NCBI GenBank assembly: GCA_037957365.1
Contig: JARHVA010000349.1
Coordinates: 2,833,501 to 2,897,500, forward strand
Source of the DNA: Torreya grandis
Lineage: Eukaryota > Streptophyta > Pinopsida > Cupressales > Taxaceae
Length of the DNA stretch: 64,000 bases
Reading direction: 5' to 3'
Shown here: piece by piece, positions 34,801 through 47,801 of the stretch
How positions within the stretch are numbered: the first letter of the stretch is position 1
Layout: each line of letters starts with the position of its first letter
Translations under genes and position numbers: made by a program
The notes under the pieces: model-generated
What the model was told of the DNA's origin: nothing
The model's input: only the letters and a program-made list of their open reading frames with translations
Database searches by the model: none

Positions 34801-35963
34801 TTCAAAGATATCTACAAATTATCTCAATAGAGCTGTAAAGATGTCACATTCCTCCTCAGTGAGGGACACGCCTAATTTTATCTATTTCAAGTCTAATGGA
34901 GTTCTAATATTTACCTCTATTGTAGCTTCAACTAGAAGGGTCGAACCATCTTCTAGGATAGTAGGTAGTGACTTGAACTATTAAATTATGTCAGGGTCTT
35001 ATGTTAGGACTTGCTCTTCAACTTATCCTAGGCATGATGAATCTGAGTCCCCTAATGGAAGATCTAGCCATATGATAAAAATAGTCAAATTTTTTTCAAA
35101 AATTTGATCAAATACTTATTGTTTCTCAAAGCTAAACTCTGATCCACATGCAAGTTCATCATTGGTGGTCTCCTAGTCTAAATTTGAAGAAGAATGAACA
35201 CCCCCATCTAATGGCACCTAAAACATGTTTTCACCACTAGACTGACCTTTATCTTTACTTTTTCCCTGGTCAAAAAGCACCTCAAAGAGGTTTTCACTTT
35301 GGGACCTAAATGTTTTACTTATTTGTTTTTGGCTAAGGGTGTTCACTCGCTCTCCAAAATAGACTGCAGGATCTAATGTGATTGAGATCCCTGATTTGTG
35401 ATCTCCCAATGAAATGTTGTCTCTAAGGCCTAAAAAGTCATATAATGCCTCATCATTTTAGAACTCATCAATCAACAGAGTGGATTCTTTTTGGTCTGAA
35501 TATATCAATTGGGGATAATATAATGGAAAATGGTTGTGATGAATGGCCAAGTAAGGGTACAAATAACATTGTTATCAAACATGCTGGTTTCAGCTAGGTT
35601 ATTAAAGGTGAGACTATGATACGACTATGCTTCACTGTTAGCATCATCATCACTAGTCGCTGGTAAGGGAGTTTGAATAAGATATGTGGGGTCACTCTTA
35701 GATGATTTAAATCTAAGTCCAATAGGTTTTTCATACTTAGTCATAGAAATTGGCTCAATGGCTCTTTGTTGATTCAGTTTGAGGCCTCTTCCTTCATAAT
35801 TATGATGCTCCATGATCCTATTAGGAATAGGATACTTGGCATTTTTATAACAATCAGCTTGGTTATCATTGTATAACCATGATTCATCCCCTTCAAGAGG
35901 GCTAGTTCTTAGGCTAGATGCTGGTACAAATGTGACAGGGCCCTTATCTTTATTCTTTTGTTG

Positions 35964-36620
35964 CTAATGCATATGTGGGGTGACTTTAGGTCGCCCAAAG
36001 GTTTTTGGATTCTGAGGAAGATTAGAAATATGAAATTTATCATGGATCACATACTCTATTGGTCCATTATCTGAAATGGTGAAATGATTAGAAGCTTTAA
36101 GAGGTGGCATGTGGGAAAGAGAATCCAAAGTATTAGGATCTATGTAATTATCTGATGAAGGATCAATAAGTATAGCTTTTTCTTTATCCTGCTTGGAACT
36201 TGGATTCATATCGTATTGATAATTATAACTTTGAAATTTGGCCTCAAGATGCTTGCAGTGCTCATATAGGTGTAAATCTCCTAGAATATTCACTTCCATC
36301 TCTGAGTGAAAAAAATTGATACATTGGTGCAACGTTGATGGGACTACACAAATCTCATGTAACCAAGGCCTGCCTAGAAGCATGTTGTATGATAACTCAA
36401 GATCAAGCACATGACAAAGTGTATCATGGGTCAAAGGCCCAATGATAAATGGAAAACTAATGGTGCCTTATGATTCTCTTTCTTGATTATCATAAGCTTT
36501 GATGGTTATTATTTCTGGTTGGAGATCTGCCATTGTGTACTCAAGAAGCTTGATGAGCTTTAGAGACACTATGTTGAGGCTTGATCCATTGTCTATAAGG
36601 ACACATTTCACTTTATGTCA
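35964..36620 (-). pseudogene. Retropepsin relic and post-protease region, Tat-like element
   Basis: At 36568-36603 the minus strand gives VLIDNGSSLNIV, a plausible active site (DNGS is common in plant Ty3 proteases). A single stop precedes GTISFPFIIGP. The open frame 36434-35964 follows with NMLLGRPWLHE, VPSTLHQCINF and a 120-residue charged linker toward RT. The protease core itself looks less damaged than the polymerase. Confidence 0.88.
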
Positions 36621-37559
36621 TTTTATATAAACTTTTATGTATAATGGATTATTATGGAATGGGCCAAGGGAAGACATATCACTTTGGTTGAATGTGACTT
36701 ATTGGGTTGGAGCAAGGTGTCCAACCAAAGCTTGAAAGTTATCAAGGGATATGTCACTAGCAATAGTGGATTGGGTCAAAAACTCATTCAAGATGTTTTT
36801 ATAGATTATTGACATTCATATAAAATCTAAAATTGAAATTTGTGCTAGTTTTTTTACAATTGTTCCACAATATCAAACTTATTATCTTAGTCAGTAGTGA
36901 ATGGTTTATTCTGAGGCTAAACAGTTGGTTGGATGATAGGCAAAGTGGTGGATGGTTGTGGGCTTGGGATAGTAATCTTTGACCTCTGAGTTGTGATTTT
37001 ATAATTGGGATTAAATACTAGACCATTGTTGCTAACTGATGTTGGGAATGGTGTGGGACAAGACAGGACAAGTCTCGGTTACTGGTGCACTTGCATGTGG
37101 TCACGTGGCAAGGACAAGTTATTGATATAAGGTCCAAAAAAGGAAGTCCTAATTTGTTGGTTTACCTATATGCATTCCCAGGTCAAAAAAGGATTATCCA
37201 TGTAATTTGGCTAAATGTTATTGTTTAGCAATGGTCGAAACTGATTAGTGTTTGGTCTAAGATTAATGGAGATGGTATTAACACTACCCCCTATAATAAC
37301 CTAAAACCCTATTGTAGTCATGTGCAACTGCATGGTAGGTTTGTTGGTTGTTACCTTTCTGACCTTGGTTTTGTCCATTATTTTGTCATTGTGAGTTTTG
37401 CTACTGATTTTGTTGATTCTGCTAGTTTGACCTTTGATTTTGATATTGTTGATTTTACTGCTATAGTGGCTATTGTTTTTGTTGCTAATTATTCTACTAC
37501 TATTGATTATTATGTTGAGGAAAGGGGTTTTTATATATCCTAAGAGTTTGATTAGAGTT

Positions 37560-37700
37560 GGAAGCACCATTATATAATTTTATCTCTCCATTCTCCAACA
37601 TATTCTCAATTAAATACTTGATTTGGACACATCTTCATAGATTATGATCGTTGACCTGATGATAGTCATAAAATTCATTTTCACGGTACCAATCAAGATA
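37560..37700 (-). pseudogene. Gag zinc-knuckle relic, Tat-like element
   Basis: The minus strand reads EFYDYHQVNDHNL, stop, RCVQIKYLIENML, a C-x2-H-x4-H-x4-C-like knuckle with the first Cys missing. It is followed by an Asn/Gln-rich tail (ORF 37570-37301). The open + frame at 37322-37543 is the antisense of that tail. Confidence 0.65.
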
Positions 37701-38072
37701 AGACATGCTTTACAGATAATGCTTTGGTATAGGATAACTAATCAGATTAGCAACAACAAGCTTGTGAAATATATACTCAATAAGTTCTCCTAGGTTACTA
37801 AAGACATGACGTGCAGGCACAATTCTTCTAGGAAGAGGGGTTTGTAATGGTAATGACTACTGTATTTGTTGTGCAGGTTTTGGTTGTTACACTTGTGGCA
37901 CTAGTTGAGTAGGAGTAAGTTGAAAATGTGGTGCAGATGATGTTTTCACTATTTGTACATGGTGGGATTTAGCTACTCTATTTACCACAACATTCCTATT
38001 GCAGTCGAATTACTTCAGTATTTTGTGGTTATTGACTTGTGCCAGTTGTGATGCTTGTGCTTAGATGGGATG

Positions 38073-38600
38073 TTAGTCATTTCCCTTATTGGTACCTTGA
38101 TTTTGATTAGTTGAATTAAGCTTGATGACTCCTTTATTGATGAGTATCCTCTTGATCAACAAACCTTTATCAATGATCTTCTTGAACGTATGTGCACATT
38201 GTAGTTCCAAATGATAAGCTATCTCACTATGTAATTTTTTGGTAAACACAACGGCTAATTGTTTATCTAGTAAACTATGGGTGAAACATCTCATAAAGGC
38301 TGTTTATCATTGTAAATAACTTACAAAACTCTCACCAGTTTTTGCTTTGCTTGCATTAAATCCACCAATGAAATCTCATGCTCGAGATTATAGGAAAAGT
38401 GTTGCACAAACTTATCAGAAAGATCATCAAAATATATTAGTAAATTTTTGGACAACTTCAAAAACCACTCCAAGGATTGTCTAGCCAAGCTTTTTAGAAA
38501 CAATAATAAAAGGTATATGTCGTTATATGCCACTAGTTGACATACGATGAAGAATTTGAGCAAATAAGCCTTAGGGTCACCTTTTCCTTTGTATTTATTA
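38073..38600 (-). pseudogene. Gag capsid-domain relic, Tat-like element
   Basis: 38563-38321 reads LARQSLEWFLKLSKNLLIYF, then LSDKFVQHFSYNLEHEISL, the retrotransposon Gag core (A..W...L....I..W..L...F...F). 38294-38073 continues with HLELQCAHTFKKIIDKG. Gag forms the virus-like particle. Breaks separate the pieces. Confidence 0.8.
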
Positions 38601-39655
38601 AATTTTAGTGGTTCGTATCGTAGAGGAAATGGTATCTAAAAATACTCCATGTTGAATGGATAGGAACATATGTCATCCAATTTGAAATTTTTATTTGTTT
38701 ATCGGCTTGAATGGTAGCAATTACATCTTTCATCTGTTATAATTCTTGAGATAGAAAGCTAGAAGGAATATTAGTTTGAGAGAGAATTTGGGTTTGGATA
38801 GATGGTTGGGAGGTCAAAAGTGGAACACTTTGACCAAGGTATGATGGAGCTACCTATTGGGATACATTGGCTTGGTTGGGGAATGGACCATGAATACACA
38901 TATGTGGATTAAGATGTACTTGAAATTACACACTTAGTTATGCGATATTCTAGTTTGAGTTGGCGATAAAAGTTTGACTTGGAGGATTTTATGGTTGGGA
39001 TGGAGGGATATAACTATATTGTGCCTACTGTGGTTGAAAAGGGACATGCTGTTGAATAATCAAACTTTGAATGTTGAGTGGGAACTTGTAGACCAAGACC
39101 TTGTCTCTAAATTTGTTACACATTTTGAACCAACGGTTGTCTAGTAGGTACTTGAGAAACATGGGGACCTCCTTGTTACATGAATCCTTGTGACAAAGTG
39201 AAAGTGGGTTATAGAGTCAACATCTATTGTTGACCACTATTTGCACATTGTTGACTAGTCATTTCTTGGTTTTGGATTGACATATTAGTTTATGACTGAA
39301 GAGGTATGTTCATCATTACCTGGTGAGGTGGAACATTTGTTGTCCCTGATTTAGGTGGCAATATATTTATCCCCTATTGAGTTGATACACTAGATTGTGC
39401 CTATTGTTGTGGAATACTACTCATTACTTATTGAAGAGTAGGATTCATCTCACTCTCTCATTGAGGCATGATATTGGCCATTATTTGATTACCTAATCCC
39501 ATAGGTTATACATTTGAGGAAGCAACTGATTGAGGTTGGGGTGTAAAAACCCCCACTCCCTAGTATGATAACCTATTCATAAGATTAACTACAGGTACAT
39601 GTTGTTGGCTAGTTGTTTGTGCATTAGTACCACTTTGATTAGGACTAGACATTGT

Positions 39656-40498
39656 TTACACATTTTCTACTACATTTGGCTTACTATTCAGTGTAGAGGT
39701 CGAAGACACTTCTTTAATAACGGGCATATGCATCAATTTATCTATTGAAATAGTTTGTATGAATAGGTCAAAATTTGGATTCTCTTTTCCAGTTAACTCT
39801 ATCAACATTCTTATTGAAAGAATTAGGTCATTGAGAGGCTTACTTACTATGTTCATCTGATTGAAATCATGTGCTAGATTCAGATATATTTGACATGCTG
39901 TCTGTATTTGGTTAAGGTGCTCTTCCATGATGTTTTTACCTTGATCAGATATATTAAGATTTTGGTACATTATTTGGACTAGAGCCATAGGATTGCTAGA
40001 AGAATCTTGTTGATCGTAAATGATATTATGGGGCACTCTTATTAGACTTGGTAAATTCTCATGGGGGAAGTATGCTAAAAACTTAGCCCCTACCTCTAGG
40101 GATCTAACCAAAATCTCATTTTTGTTCTCTAACAAATATCGCTCAAATAAAAATGGATCATACATGGAAGTCGTATTACTAGAATATGACTATTGAAGTA
40201 CTAGCTCATCCACTACAGGTATTATAGCTAGGTATTGCATGGTTTGCTCTTGGTCCTATTTTGAATAAGGTGGTGTGTTAATCAGATAGTTGGCTAATGG
40301 ATCTTGGCTTTATGCTCCTAATTGAGTATTATAAAAGGGATACGAATCCATTTCATAAGCAATATTATCTGCATAGGGGTCTTGCACCATTTCTTTCTTT
40401 GCAACCACATTACTAATCCCTAAATTGTACATGAGTCCACTACGAGTGTAGGAATGCATGTTGGGATCCATAGTCAATGCTTTGCGATAAAATTTCAA
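39656..40498 (-). pseudogene. Gag N-terminal region, Tat-like element
   Basis: Two open frames (40498-40310 and 40165-39656) precede the capsid domain. The longer, 169 residues, starts MYDPFLFERYLLENKNE and is mainly helical-looking with many Asn/Gln/Ile. I know no named domain here. Assignment to Gag rests on position and on openness against a stop-rich background. Confidence 0.55.
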
Positions 40499-41141
40499 AG
40501 AGTTCTACAAACTCTAAAAAGAATAATGTCTAAAATAGATGATGTTCCAGCATGGTCTAGATTTATCAACAGGATCAACAGGTTTATGTAAAGGTTTGTG
40601 AGGAAATAAGCTAGCGTAAAGTATCTAATGTTTCACTGTTCACACAAAGGTAAGCAAGTAAATGGTCTTAAAAATCAAAATACCAAACTCTAAGGTAGAA
40701 GTGTTTCAAATTAATCTAATCTAAGAAATTAAAAATTTTCTAGGTCTTTTGGCCAAATATGGAGTCAAAAGCTAGGCTCAAACAAGGCATGCGCTAGGAC
40801 TCTTGGCCAAATGACATCAAAAGCTAGACTTTGAAATAGATGAAAGTTTTAATCTAATAGATTTGAAACACTTTTAACAAACACTAGGCATTTGATTTTT
40901 GGACATGAACTTGATCAACTAAGTATAAGGTATGAAACAAAAGACACTTTATAAACAGTTTATTTTCTCATTAAAAAATGGTATAAAACTTGGTTCTTTT
41001 GACAAAAAAGCTAGACAAAGGTGATCAATATAACTTTGCTTTAGACAAGGGATCATAAAAAGTATACTTGAATTCATCTAAAAATTTAGGAATAAATTTG
41101 AAACTCTATGCAAGAAGGTCTATGAAATAATATTTAAAATG

Positions 41142-41176
41142 TTTTGGGTAGCGTAACGATGCTATACTACCCAAAA
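41142..41176. repeat. Perfect hairpin, 10-bp arms
   Basis: TTTTGGGTAG (41142-41151), a 15-base loop, and CTACCCAAAA (41167-41176) are exact reverse complements. Partial relatives lie nearby (GGGTAGCATAACTATGCC near 41515). Confidence 0.92.
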
Positions 41177-42836
41177 AGGTGTGATAAAAATGGTTGTTTC
41201 AAAAACTCTCTAAGGCAAAGATGCTTTCCTACATTTTTGACAGTATAACACTACCTTTCTTGACTCAAAATGTTTTGGTGCATAGACTCAAAGTGCAAGT
41301 GTTTAGCACAAAATGACTTAAGTCTATCAAATGATGACAATGATTATGAGTCTTAAATGGCCTTCAACCTAAATTGGAAATTAAACCCTCAAGTTTAGTG
41401 TAAATGGCGAACCCACTTAACACATAAACCCTATGAACTTATAAAGGTATAATTTTGAATTTAGATTATAATTGAAGGACTTTAATTTTTTTGGTAAAGG
41501 TCTAGACTCAATTGGGTAGCATAACTATGCCAAAGTGGATGATATGACTTTCAAGATTTTGATGAACTTTTGAACAAGGCAAATCGATGATCATAATGCC
41601 TCTTTGTTCAAAAGAAAATTTGGACTATGTGTTTGGTTTGGATTGTTTGTTTACACCAATTTTTGGCTCCAAAAAAGACTTTAATACAGGACAAGACCAA
41701 ATAATTAACCATTCTTAGATCTTAAACTAACAAGGTTACTTGATATTGTTGGAATCCATCAATATATGTCATTTGAGAGGATTTTAAGTGTTCATCCAAA
41801 AGTAAATGCGAATTATATAGTAGGGTTTTTACACCCCCTCTCTCAAATGATAGTACTGTGACATGGACATTGAGGCACACCTTGCACCAACATCACTTCT
41901 ATATCAAGTGGAGATTTGTCTAATATTTAACAAGTTTTTAAATAATCTATGGGAAATAATTACATGACTTTCACGCTAAACAATGCAAAAGAAAAACACA
42001 AATTTTAGGTCTGTATCACTTGGCTTGTTGCAAAAGGGTCTAGTCCTTTTTGCAACCACTATATCCTATTATTTGTTCAGTGTAGTGCGATATCCAAAGT
42101 GCCACTACATCCCATGTGCAAATCTAAAGGAGCCAAATGAAGTCAATGCTGGGAGATGAAATCCTAGGTCAAAGCTTGCCTAAAGAACTTGCGGGAGGTG
42201 ATGAAGTCCCCCTCGTAAGCCAATATACATAAGAAATAAAGAAAACATGAAATTGGAAAGACTTTAGGGTCATTTTCAAGGTCACCCAAACTTTGACAAG
42301 TTTTTAGAGAGTGCTTTAGACAAATTTCTTTCTAAGCTTTGGACTAGGCTATTTGCAATAGGAATGGTGTTTTTGATTCTAAGGGTTGCCTATAGGGCAT
42401 AAATAGAACAACATACACGTAGCATTCCTCTTTTTGATAAACAAAAATTTCATTAAATAACTATTGCAAACAATAATTGACAAGTGTGTTCAATTTTAAA
42501 CCCAAAATGAAATATTTGGTGGTGTTTATTTGACCCCTTGGTCTTAGTTGTAAATTTTGGAAACATTCACCAAAACATCTAAGTCCTTTTTGAAACATGA
42601 AAATAAGGTTCCTAATTGATTTTTAAACATGAAAATGTGATTTAAACATGTTTTGAACAAATATCAAGCTTGGTCCTATAGCAAAATTTTTAGCATGTCT
42701 TTTAGTTTTGAAGCTCTTTTTAGCTTGAAACAATAAACTTTGGAAAAATAACTCTTAGGTCTATGTTTTTAGAAAAAAATAGTGATCAACGTTAGTTATT
42801 ACAACCAATGATGATTAATTTTTCTAACTGATGTCT

Positions 42837-42869
42837 AATTGATGTCAGTTTTTCTAACTGACATCAGTT
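42837..42869. repeat. Inverted repeat with TGATGTCA / TGACATCA cores
   Basis: Arms 42837-42850 (AATTGATGTCAGTT) and 42856-42869 (AACTGACATCAGTT) match at 13 of 14 positions with a 5-base loop. Further copies of the motif lie from about 42795 to 42910 (ACCAATGTCGGTC, CTGATGTCTG). They resemble CpG-decayed forms of TGACGTCA and of the palindromes in the Copia array. Confidence 0.85.
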
Positions 42870-43045
42870 AATCTATATAACCAATGTCGGTCTTACTTGC
42901 TGATGTCTGTTACTATGTAAAACCATGGCAAAATAGAGTTAGAAAATCAATTTTCACAAGTTTTAAGGGTTAAATAAATATTTTAAATTGTAAAATAATC
43001 TTCTTTAGGTGTGAAATGTGTCTGGTCCCACTGGTCATGCCATTA

Positions 43046-44220
43046 TGTGATCTAAGAATTTGACTCAAAAGAGGATGGTTAGTATGGTGTTAGTTCCAAA
43101 ATGAAAATAAAATGAAAGAGACACACTGATAACATAACATCTCTAGGCCTAGACACTAGGGAGAGCTTAGTAACAAAAAAAAATGACAAACACAACTAAA
43201 AAGTAGGAAATACAACCCAAAAATTCCTTCACCTTCCTTGGATGCTCTAAATGCCTTGTTGTAGTGGCTTGCTCAGCTTTGTGCTCATGAAGTCCTTGGG
43301 AATGTAAGCTTGGCTACCTCCATTTCTCCTTGGCACCTTTGGCTTGTGGCTTGGCTTGGAATCAATTTGGCATGGTAATACTAGTTTCTTGAAGCTTTTG
43401 GAACCAATGTTGCATTATAACTTTGCATTCTCAAGTCTTAGAAATGATGTGGTAAGGCCTCATATTTATAAATTTTTGCAAATGTCTAGAATCAACCTAA
43501 ACCATCCATCTCAAGATTGAGATGTGTGGTTGAGGATTAATTCAATTTTTGGAATTAAGTTTGTAATTAGGCTCATAAATATTTGGGATAGATGAGAAAT
43601 TAAGAGGCATGGAGGGCTTTAATGAGGCATGAGAGGCATGAATCCTGATATTTGTGATAGTTATGGCCTATGGATGTCTTCCCAAGAAATGAGGTCACCT
43701 AATGATGCAGATATTCAATATTCGTTTCCAAAAATAATTTTTCAACAAGTTTCCATAAAATTATTGATTAGGCCTTGATTTGGGTTAATTATCTCTTAAA
43801 CATGATTAAGCACTTTGTGCACAAATTACTCAAATTAATCATAATGCCTTGTTATTGGTCTAAAATTTGATTGGATTAGAATTAGAAGTCCATGTCAGAT
43901 GCATTAGAACCATTATCCCATTTAGGATGCTATTGACAAAAAATAATCAATGCACGCATATTGTGCAAGAGATTTTATAGGAAAGAGCAATCCATAGCAT
44001 GTAGGTACAAAATTGATATTTTGACTCAAAATGATCTAATCAAAGTTAGCTGGTCCATAAATTGTATTACCCCATTTAGGGATACCCTGGCCAAAATTGG
44101 CATTTGAATACTTTAGTTTCACATTATTTAGCATGTTTTTAGTCTGAATTGTGTATTTTGGATGGAAATTAGCCAAAACCCTGATTGAGGGTTATTGGTG
44201 GCTAGTTTTAGGTGTCTACA
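43046..44220 (-). repeat. 5' LTR of the Tat-like element
   Basis: 1175 bp; on minus starts TGTAGACACC and ends CTTAGATCACA. It is followed on its right by GGAAT (44221-44225), the target-site copy. Confidence 0.9.
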
Positions 44221-44225
44221 GGAAT

Positions 44226-45600
44226 GAAGACCTTACAATGACTACCCTTAGAAGAAAGAGCCCTATAATTGTGTTATGTTGTAAAGATACATGATATAAC
44301 AATGATAATTGACAAGATATCTCAAGATATAAAATGATTTGTATTGAAGATTGTTAAATCAATAAAGGTATGCCTAGATGGATATAACAATGTAAGAACA
44401 TGTGCAATGTACTAAAATGGAAATGAAAGTCTGGTTAGTTGTTATTTGTTAGTTGGAGGGATGGAACATAATGTCCATCATGGCATCCAAGAAATCAAGA
44501 TAAATGCATGGTGTGAATTATGACATTGCAAACAATGAGAAGCAAATAAGAAATAAACACATAAGACAAGAAGCAAGAAGCATATAATGGTAGCCAAGGG
44601 CCAAGAAAACAAGGGACATGGGCACATGTCAATAAAATTGGAAAGTAAGCATACAAGGCATGTTCAAATGCTACATACACATATAATTAAAATAAACAAA
44701 ATTGACGTGACAACCACACTCATATAGAAGAGTATAGGCAAAGGACATTGGAAAATGTCCTAAAGCACACACATGAATAAAAACAAAGGACATTGGCAAA
44801 TGTCCTAAGGCACATACAAGAGACAAATAAGAACTGAGAAATGCAAACAATCTAGCTACGCTAAGCAAGAAAAGAAAGCATGTAAGGAATTGGATTTACA
44901 ATCACATCTAACTAATCAAAGCAAGAGGAAAAGTATGCAAGACATGTAAGTACAAGACTAGGTATATGCTAAGAAATACACAAGTGCTATATACTAGTTA
45001 GTGTTGATAGAGTAATCAGTATAAACAAATAAGTAATGTACATCAACATGATAACTAGAATGTGTTGTGTAGGAATGACATAATCTAGATGGTGTATTCA
45101 TGTAGAAGATGCCCCCAGTGGGTATGCATATCAATTTGTGTCTCGATGTAGAATTGGGATGCCCCTTTAATGGGTATAATGAAGCAATCAAAGAGCTGGA
45201 TGTCACTGCAGACACTCAAAGAAGATCAAGTGAAGCATGGTAATGTAGATAAGTTAAAAAACTATAGCATAGAATAATAAATGGAAGTCTAACATTATAG
45301 TAAAAATGTAAAACATGGATAATGCATATAATCAAAATATTTTTGGTGTTTTTAAATGTTATTTGTATGTTTTTGAATTTTGAAATTTTGTATTGTTTTT
45401 GAATTTTTGAAAGTTTTGAGCTATGTACAATCAATCGTAAGAAAATATGTATAGGAAATTGAAAAGGAACTATGTAAAATCAAACATAACAAACTATGTA
45501 CATGTGATACTGAGAAAATTATGTACAAATAAATATAATGATATTATATACAAGCATACAAATAAAAGGCTAGTTTGGAGTGGGTAAAGGGTCTAAGGAT
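44226..45600 (-). other. Non-coding part of the outer element interior
   Basis: Short repeats of GGACATTGG.AAATGTCCTAA.GCACA at about 44735-44820 resemble those in the 'host' element near 16.1-16.3 kb. A T-rich TTTTTGAATTTT tract lies near 45340-45420. No open frame has recognisable content. Confidence 0.5.
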
Positions 45601-46600
45601 GGAGATGGCTAGAGATGGATAAGGAGGAAGAGATCACGGTCATCATCAAATGCCTCAAGATCATCATCATAAGTATCATCATATACTGTATAAGATATGT
45701 ACATGGTGTCATCCTATCGAAGGCAAACTAAAGGTTGCTCTAGAGGTAGAGATACTGATTCTTCTCTGGGATGTTTAGTTATGGTAGTAGATTGATTCAA
45801 TGGAAGTGAAGAAGATGGTGCTATAATTTGAATAATACCATGAACCTATAGTTTATCTAATCTCTTCTGTAAATATTTAAATGAGTTTGTATCATGACCT
45901 ATGATCCTATAAAAATGATAAAATGGGTGACCATCCGACTGTGATAATTTGTTAATAGATTTATGTCACACTGTAGGTAAGGTGATTAATCCATGATCAA
46001 GTAACATCTATAACATAATATATGGTTGATGCTATGTGATTTTTTCCTGAATATGAATGACTAGATCTATATCCATAGAGGTAACCATGTGACCTATATG
46101 GGCCAAGTGATTTATCTGTGGCCATAAATGTGGAGCATATCCTGAGAGTGTAGTGCGAGATGCTAAGAGTGATGTAGGATGTATAATGAGAACTCTAGAG
46201 TCATCTCGACACTCTCTTGGGCCAAATGGTATGAATATCAACCCACAAAAATAGTCATTTATGAGTGTGGGTGTCGTATCATCATCTAAATAAGCCTAAG
46301 AATCTATATCAAATTCATGTACATATGGTAACTCAAAATTTACCATAAGGGGTAACTGCGATATGGGGGTCTCATCAACTGTAGTAGTAGAAGATAATGG
46401 TACTATGAGAGTATCTATAATCAATGGAGTGAATATATCTATAAAATAAATTGGTACTATTAGAACTACTATCAGTGAATGTATAACTATAATAGGTGTA
46501 GGAATCATGACTGATGGAGTAGCTAGAATGATTGAAGTTGTTGTGATTGGCTAAATATTTGGAGCTGAGGGCACAACTATAAGTGGAAGAGTACAAGAAG
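45600..46600 (-). pseudogene. Zinc-knuckle-containing coding relic downstream of the protease, outer element
   Basis: The minus strand gives HLAHIGHMVTSMDIDLVIH (46241-46032) and, at about 45840-45930, HPFYHFYRIIGHDTNSFKYL. The latter resembles the Gag knuckle C-x2-H-x4-GH-x3-N-C with Cys positions lost. A Ser/Pro-rich acidic tail then runs to 45600. In ordinary Ty3 elements the knuckle comes before the protease; here it lies after it. An internal duplication of gag-like sequence or a second ORF could explain this. It is fragmentary, so the assignment is tentative. Confidence 0.45.
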
Positions 46601-46740
46601 TTCTAGTCTCTCCAACTTCATATGTATGCATTTGATCAAGAGAAATGTAATGAAGTGGTGGCTTAACTATGATATGAGGTGTCTTATCTGGCAAAATAGT
46701 CAAAGATGACTCTGTAGTTTGACAATATTTGAATGACTAG

Positions 46741-47474
46741 TTATCTGCTGGACATGTGTATGGGTATCCTTCATGGAAAAACTTAACACATTTATGAAGA
46801 GTATAAGGAAATACCCCCTTAACATGTATCCAAGGTTTTTTGAGTAAAATATTATAATGAAGAGGACCTGACATGACCTGAAACTATGTAGAGAGGGTTT
46901 TATGTCCTATAATGATATCTAAAGTAATGATACCCAATGTCTATCGTGGTATATCATCAAATCCTTAAATGTTTTTATATTATTTTTGCATGGATGCCAT
47001 GTCTATGACCATGGTCCATAAGAATGTAATATTACATATATTAATTTTGGAACCACTATCAACTAGAACTCTCTTAACTATGCTAGTTTTAACTTAAACT
47101 TATATGAATAGCGGTAAATTTTGATCAATTATTGTCTAAAATGGCATGTCATCATAATCAAAAGTGATAACATCTTCTATAGTTTTTAGTGTGCTAACCA
47201 CTGATGCAAAATAAGAAGACTCAGAGTCAATGGGCATAAAATTTTGAGTGAGTGCTTGATAGAGAATGTCTTTGAACACATTGGCTTTTTGAAATAGTTC
47301 TAACATGGAAATCTTAGCTGGAATGTTTTTCAACTGATCAAGAATATCATACGCCTTATGTAAATTTGCTTGTGCAAGTGGATTGGCCCTAGAATGGGAA
47401 GGAATAAGAGGGCAGTGAGGCTTTGGACTAGGTGGAGGAGGCATGGTGGTACATTGAGTAACAATTATAACCAC
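46741..47474 (-). pseudogene. Protease and preceding linker, outer element
   Basis: 47474-47136 (112 aa) carries a Pro-rich start and KAYDILDQLKNIPAKISMLE, a linker also seen before the protease of the right-hand element. It ends ITFDYDDMPF. Beyond stops, 47085-47029 reads VKRVLVDSGSKINIC, an intact retropepsin D-S-G-S box. Then come SGPLHYNILLKKPWIHVKG and TLHKCVKFFHEG (about 46800-46890), the LGRPWIH...LHQCIKF block. No capsid domain is evident upstream and no pol downstream. Confidence 0.82.
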
Positions 47475-47801
47475 ATTATCTACTATCCATATAGGGATAG
47501 TAGTAACTACGAGAGGAGAGTGAAAATAATCAATAGGTCAAGGTGGATGAGGTATAATGGGTGTCTGCTGGGATCTTTGGTGATGGGTAGTGATTTGGGG
47601 AAGAGTGAAATGGACCATGCAACATGACTCGACACATGGTAAAGGTTCCAAGGGAGGTGATGCCAAAGATATCTTAGCATGTTTAATAAGAACTTTATTA
47701 ACATCATCCCATATTATGAAACATAAGCATGAAATGCAAATAATAAAGCTTTGTATTAACATATGATAAACTTTGTCATTCATGTACATGATAGGACCCA
47801 T
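47475..47801 (-). pseudogene. N-terminal coding relic, outer element
   Basis: The 87-residue frame 47801-47538 begins MGPIMYMNDKVYHML and passes, in an overlapping frame, into the Pro-rich linker at 47474. It is the likely start of the element's polyprotein, about 560 bases inside the 5' LTR. It is far too short to hold a capsid domain. Confidence 0.45.

Larger units (their letters stand above)
40499..43045 (-). other. Long 5' leader of the Tat-like element
   Basis: 2.5 kb between the 5' LTR and Gag, with no coding signal. It contains a perfect 10-bp hairpin at 41142-41176 and a 14-bp near-perfect inverted repeat at 42837-42869. The GTTTTGACTCAAAA-like and TTGGCCAAAT..AAAGCTAG segments repeat at about 40745-40840. 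A candidate primer site lies at 43026-43042 (minus TGGCATGACCAGTGGGA), which I cannot assign to a tRNA. Confidence 0.6.
28195..44220 (-). mobile_element. Full-length Ty3/gypsy element of Tat-like organisation, nested in the outer element
   Basis: 16.0 kb. LTRs at 28195-29375 and 43046-44220 begin TGTAGACACCTAAAACTAGCC on the minus strand and are about 90 % alike by eye. The flanking duplication is GAAAT (28190-28194) versus GGAAT (44221-44225), one transition apart. On minus, from the right: long leader (about 43045-40500), Gag, zinc knuckle, protease, RT, RNase H, second RNase H, integrase, then 2.3 kb of non-coding 3' sequence. A second RNase H after RT-RNase H is a feature of the plant Tat lineage. 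Frames are broken and catalytic motifs altered, so it is dead. Confidence 0.92.

Noticed and set aside
37322..37543. 73-residue + ORF rich in Phe, Val, Asp and Ile
   Set aside because: Antisense of the Asn/Gln-rich Gag tail of the Tat-like element; composition explains the open frame.
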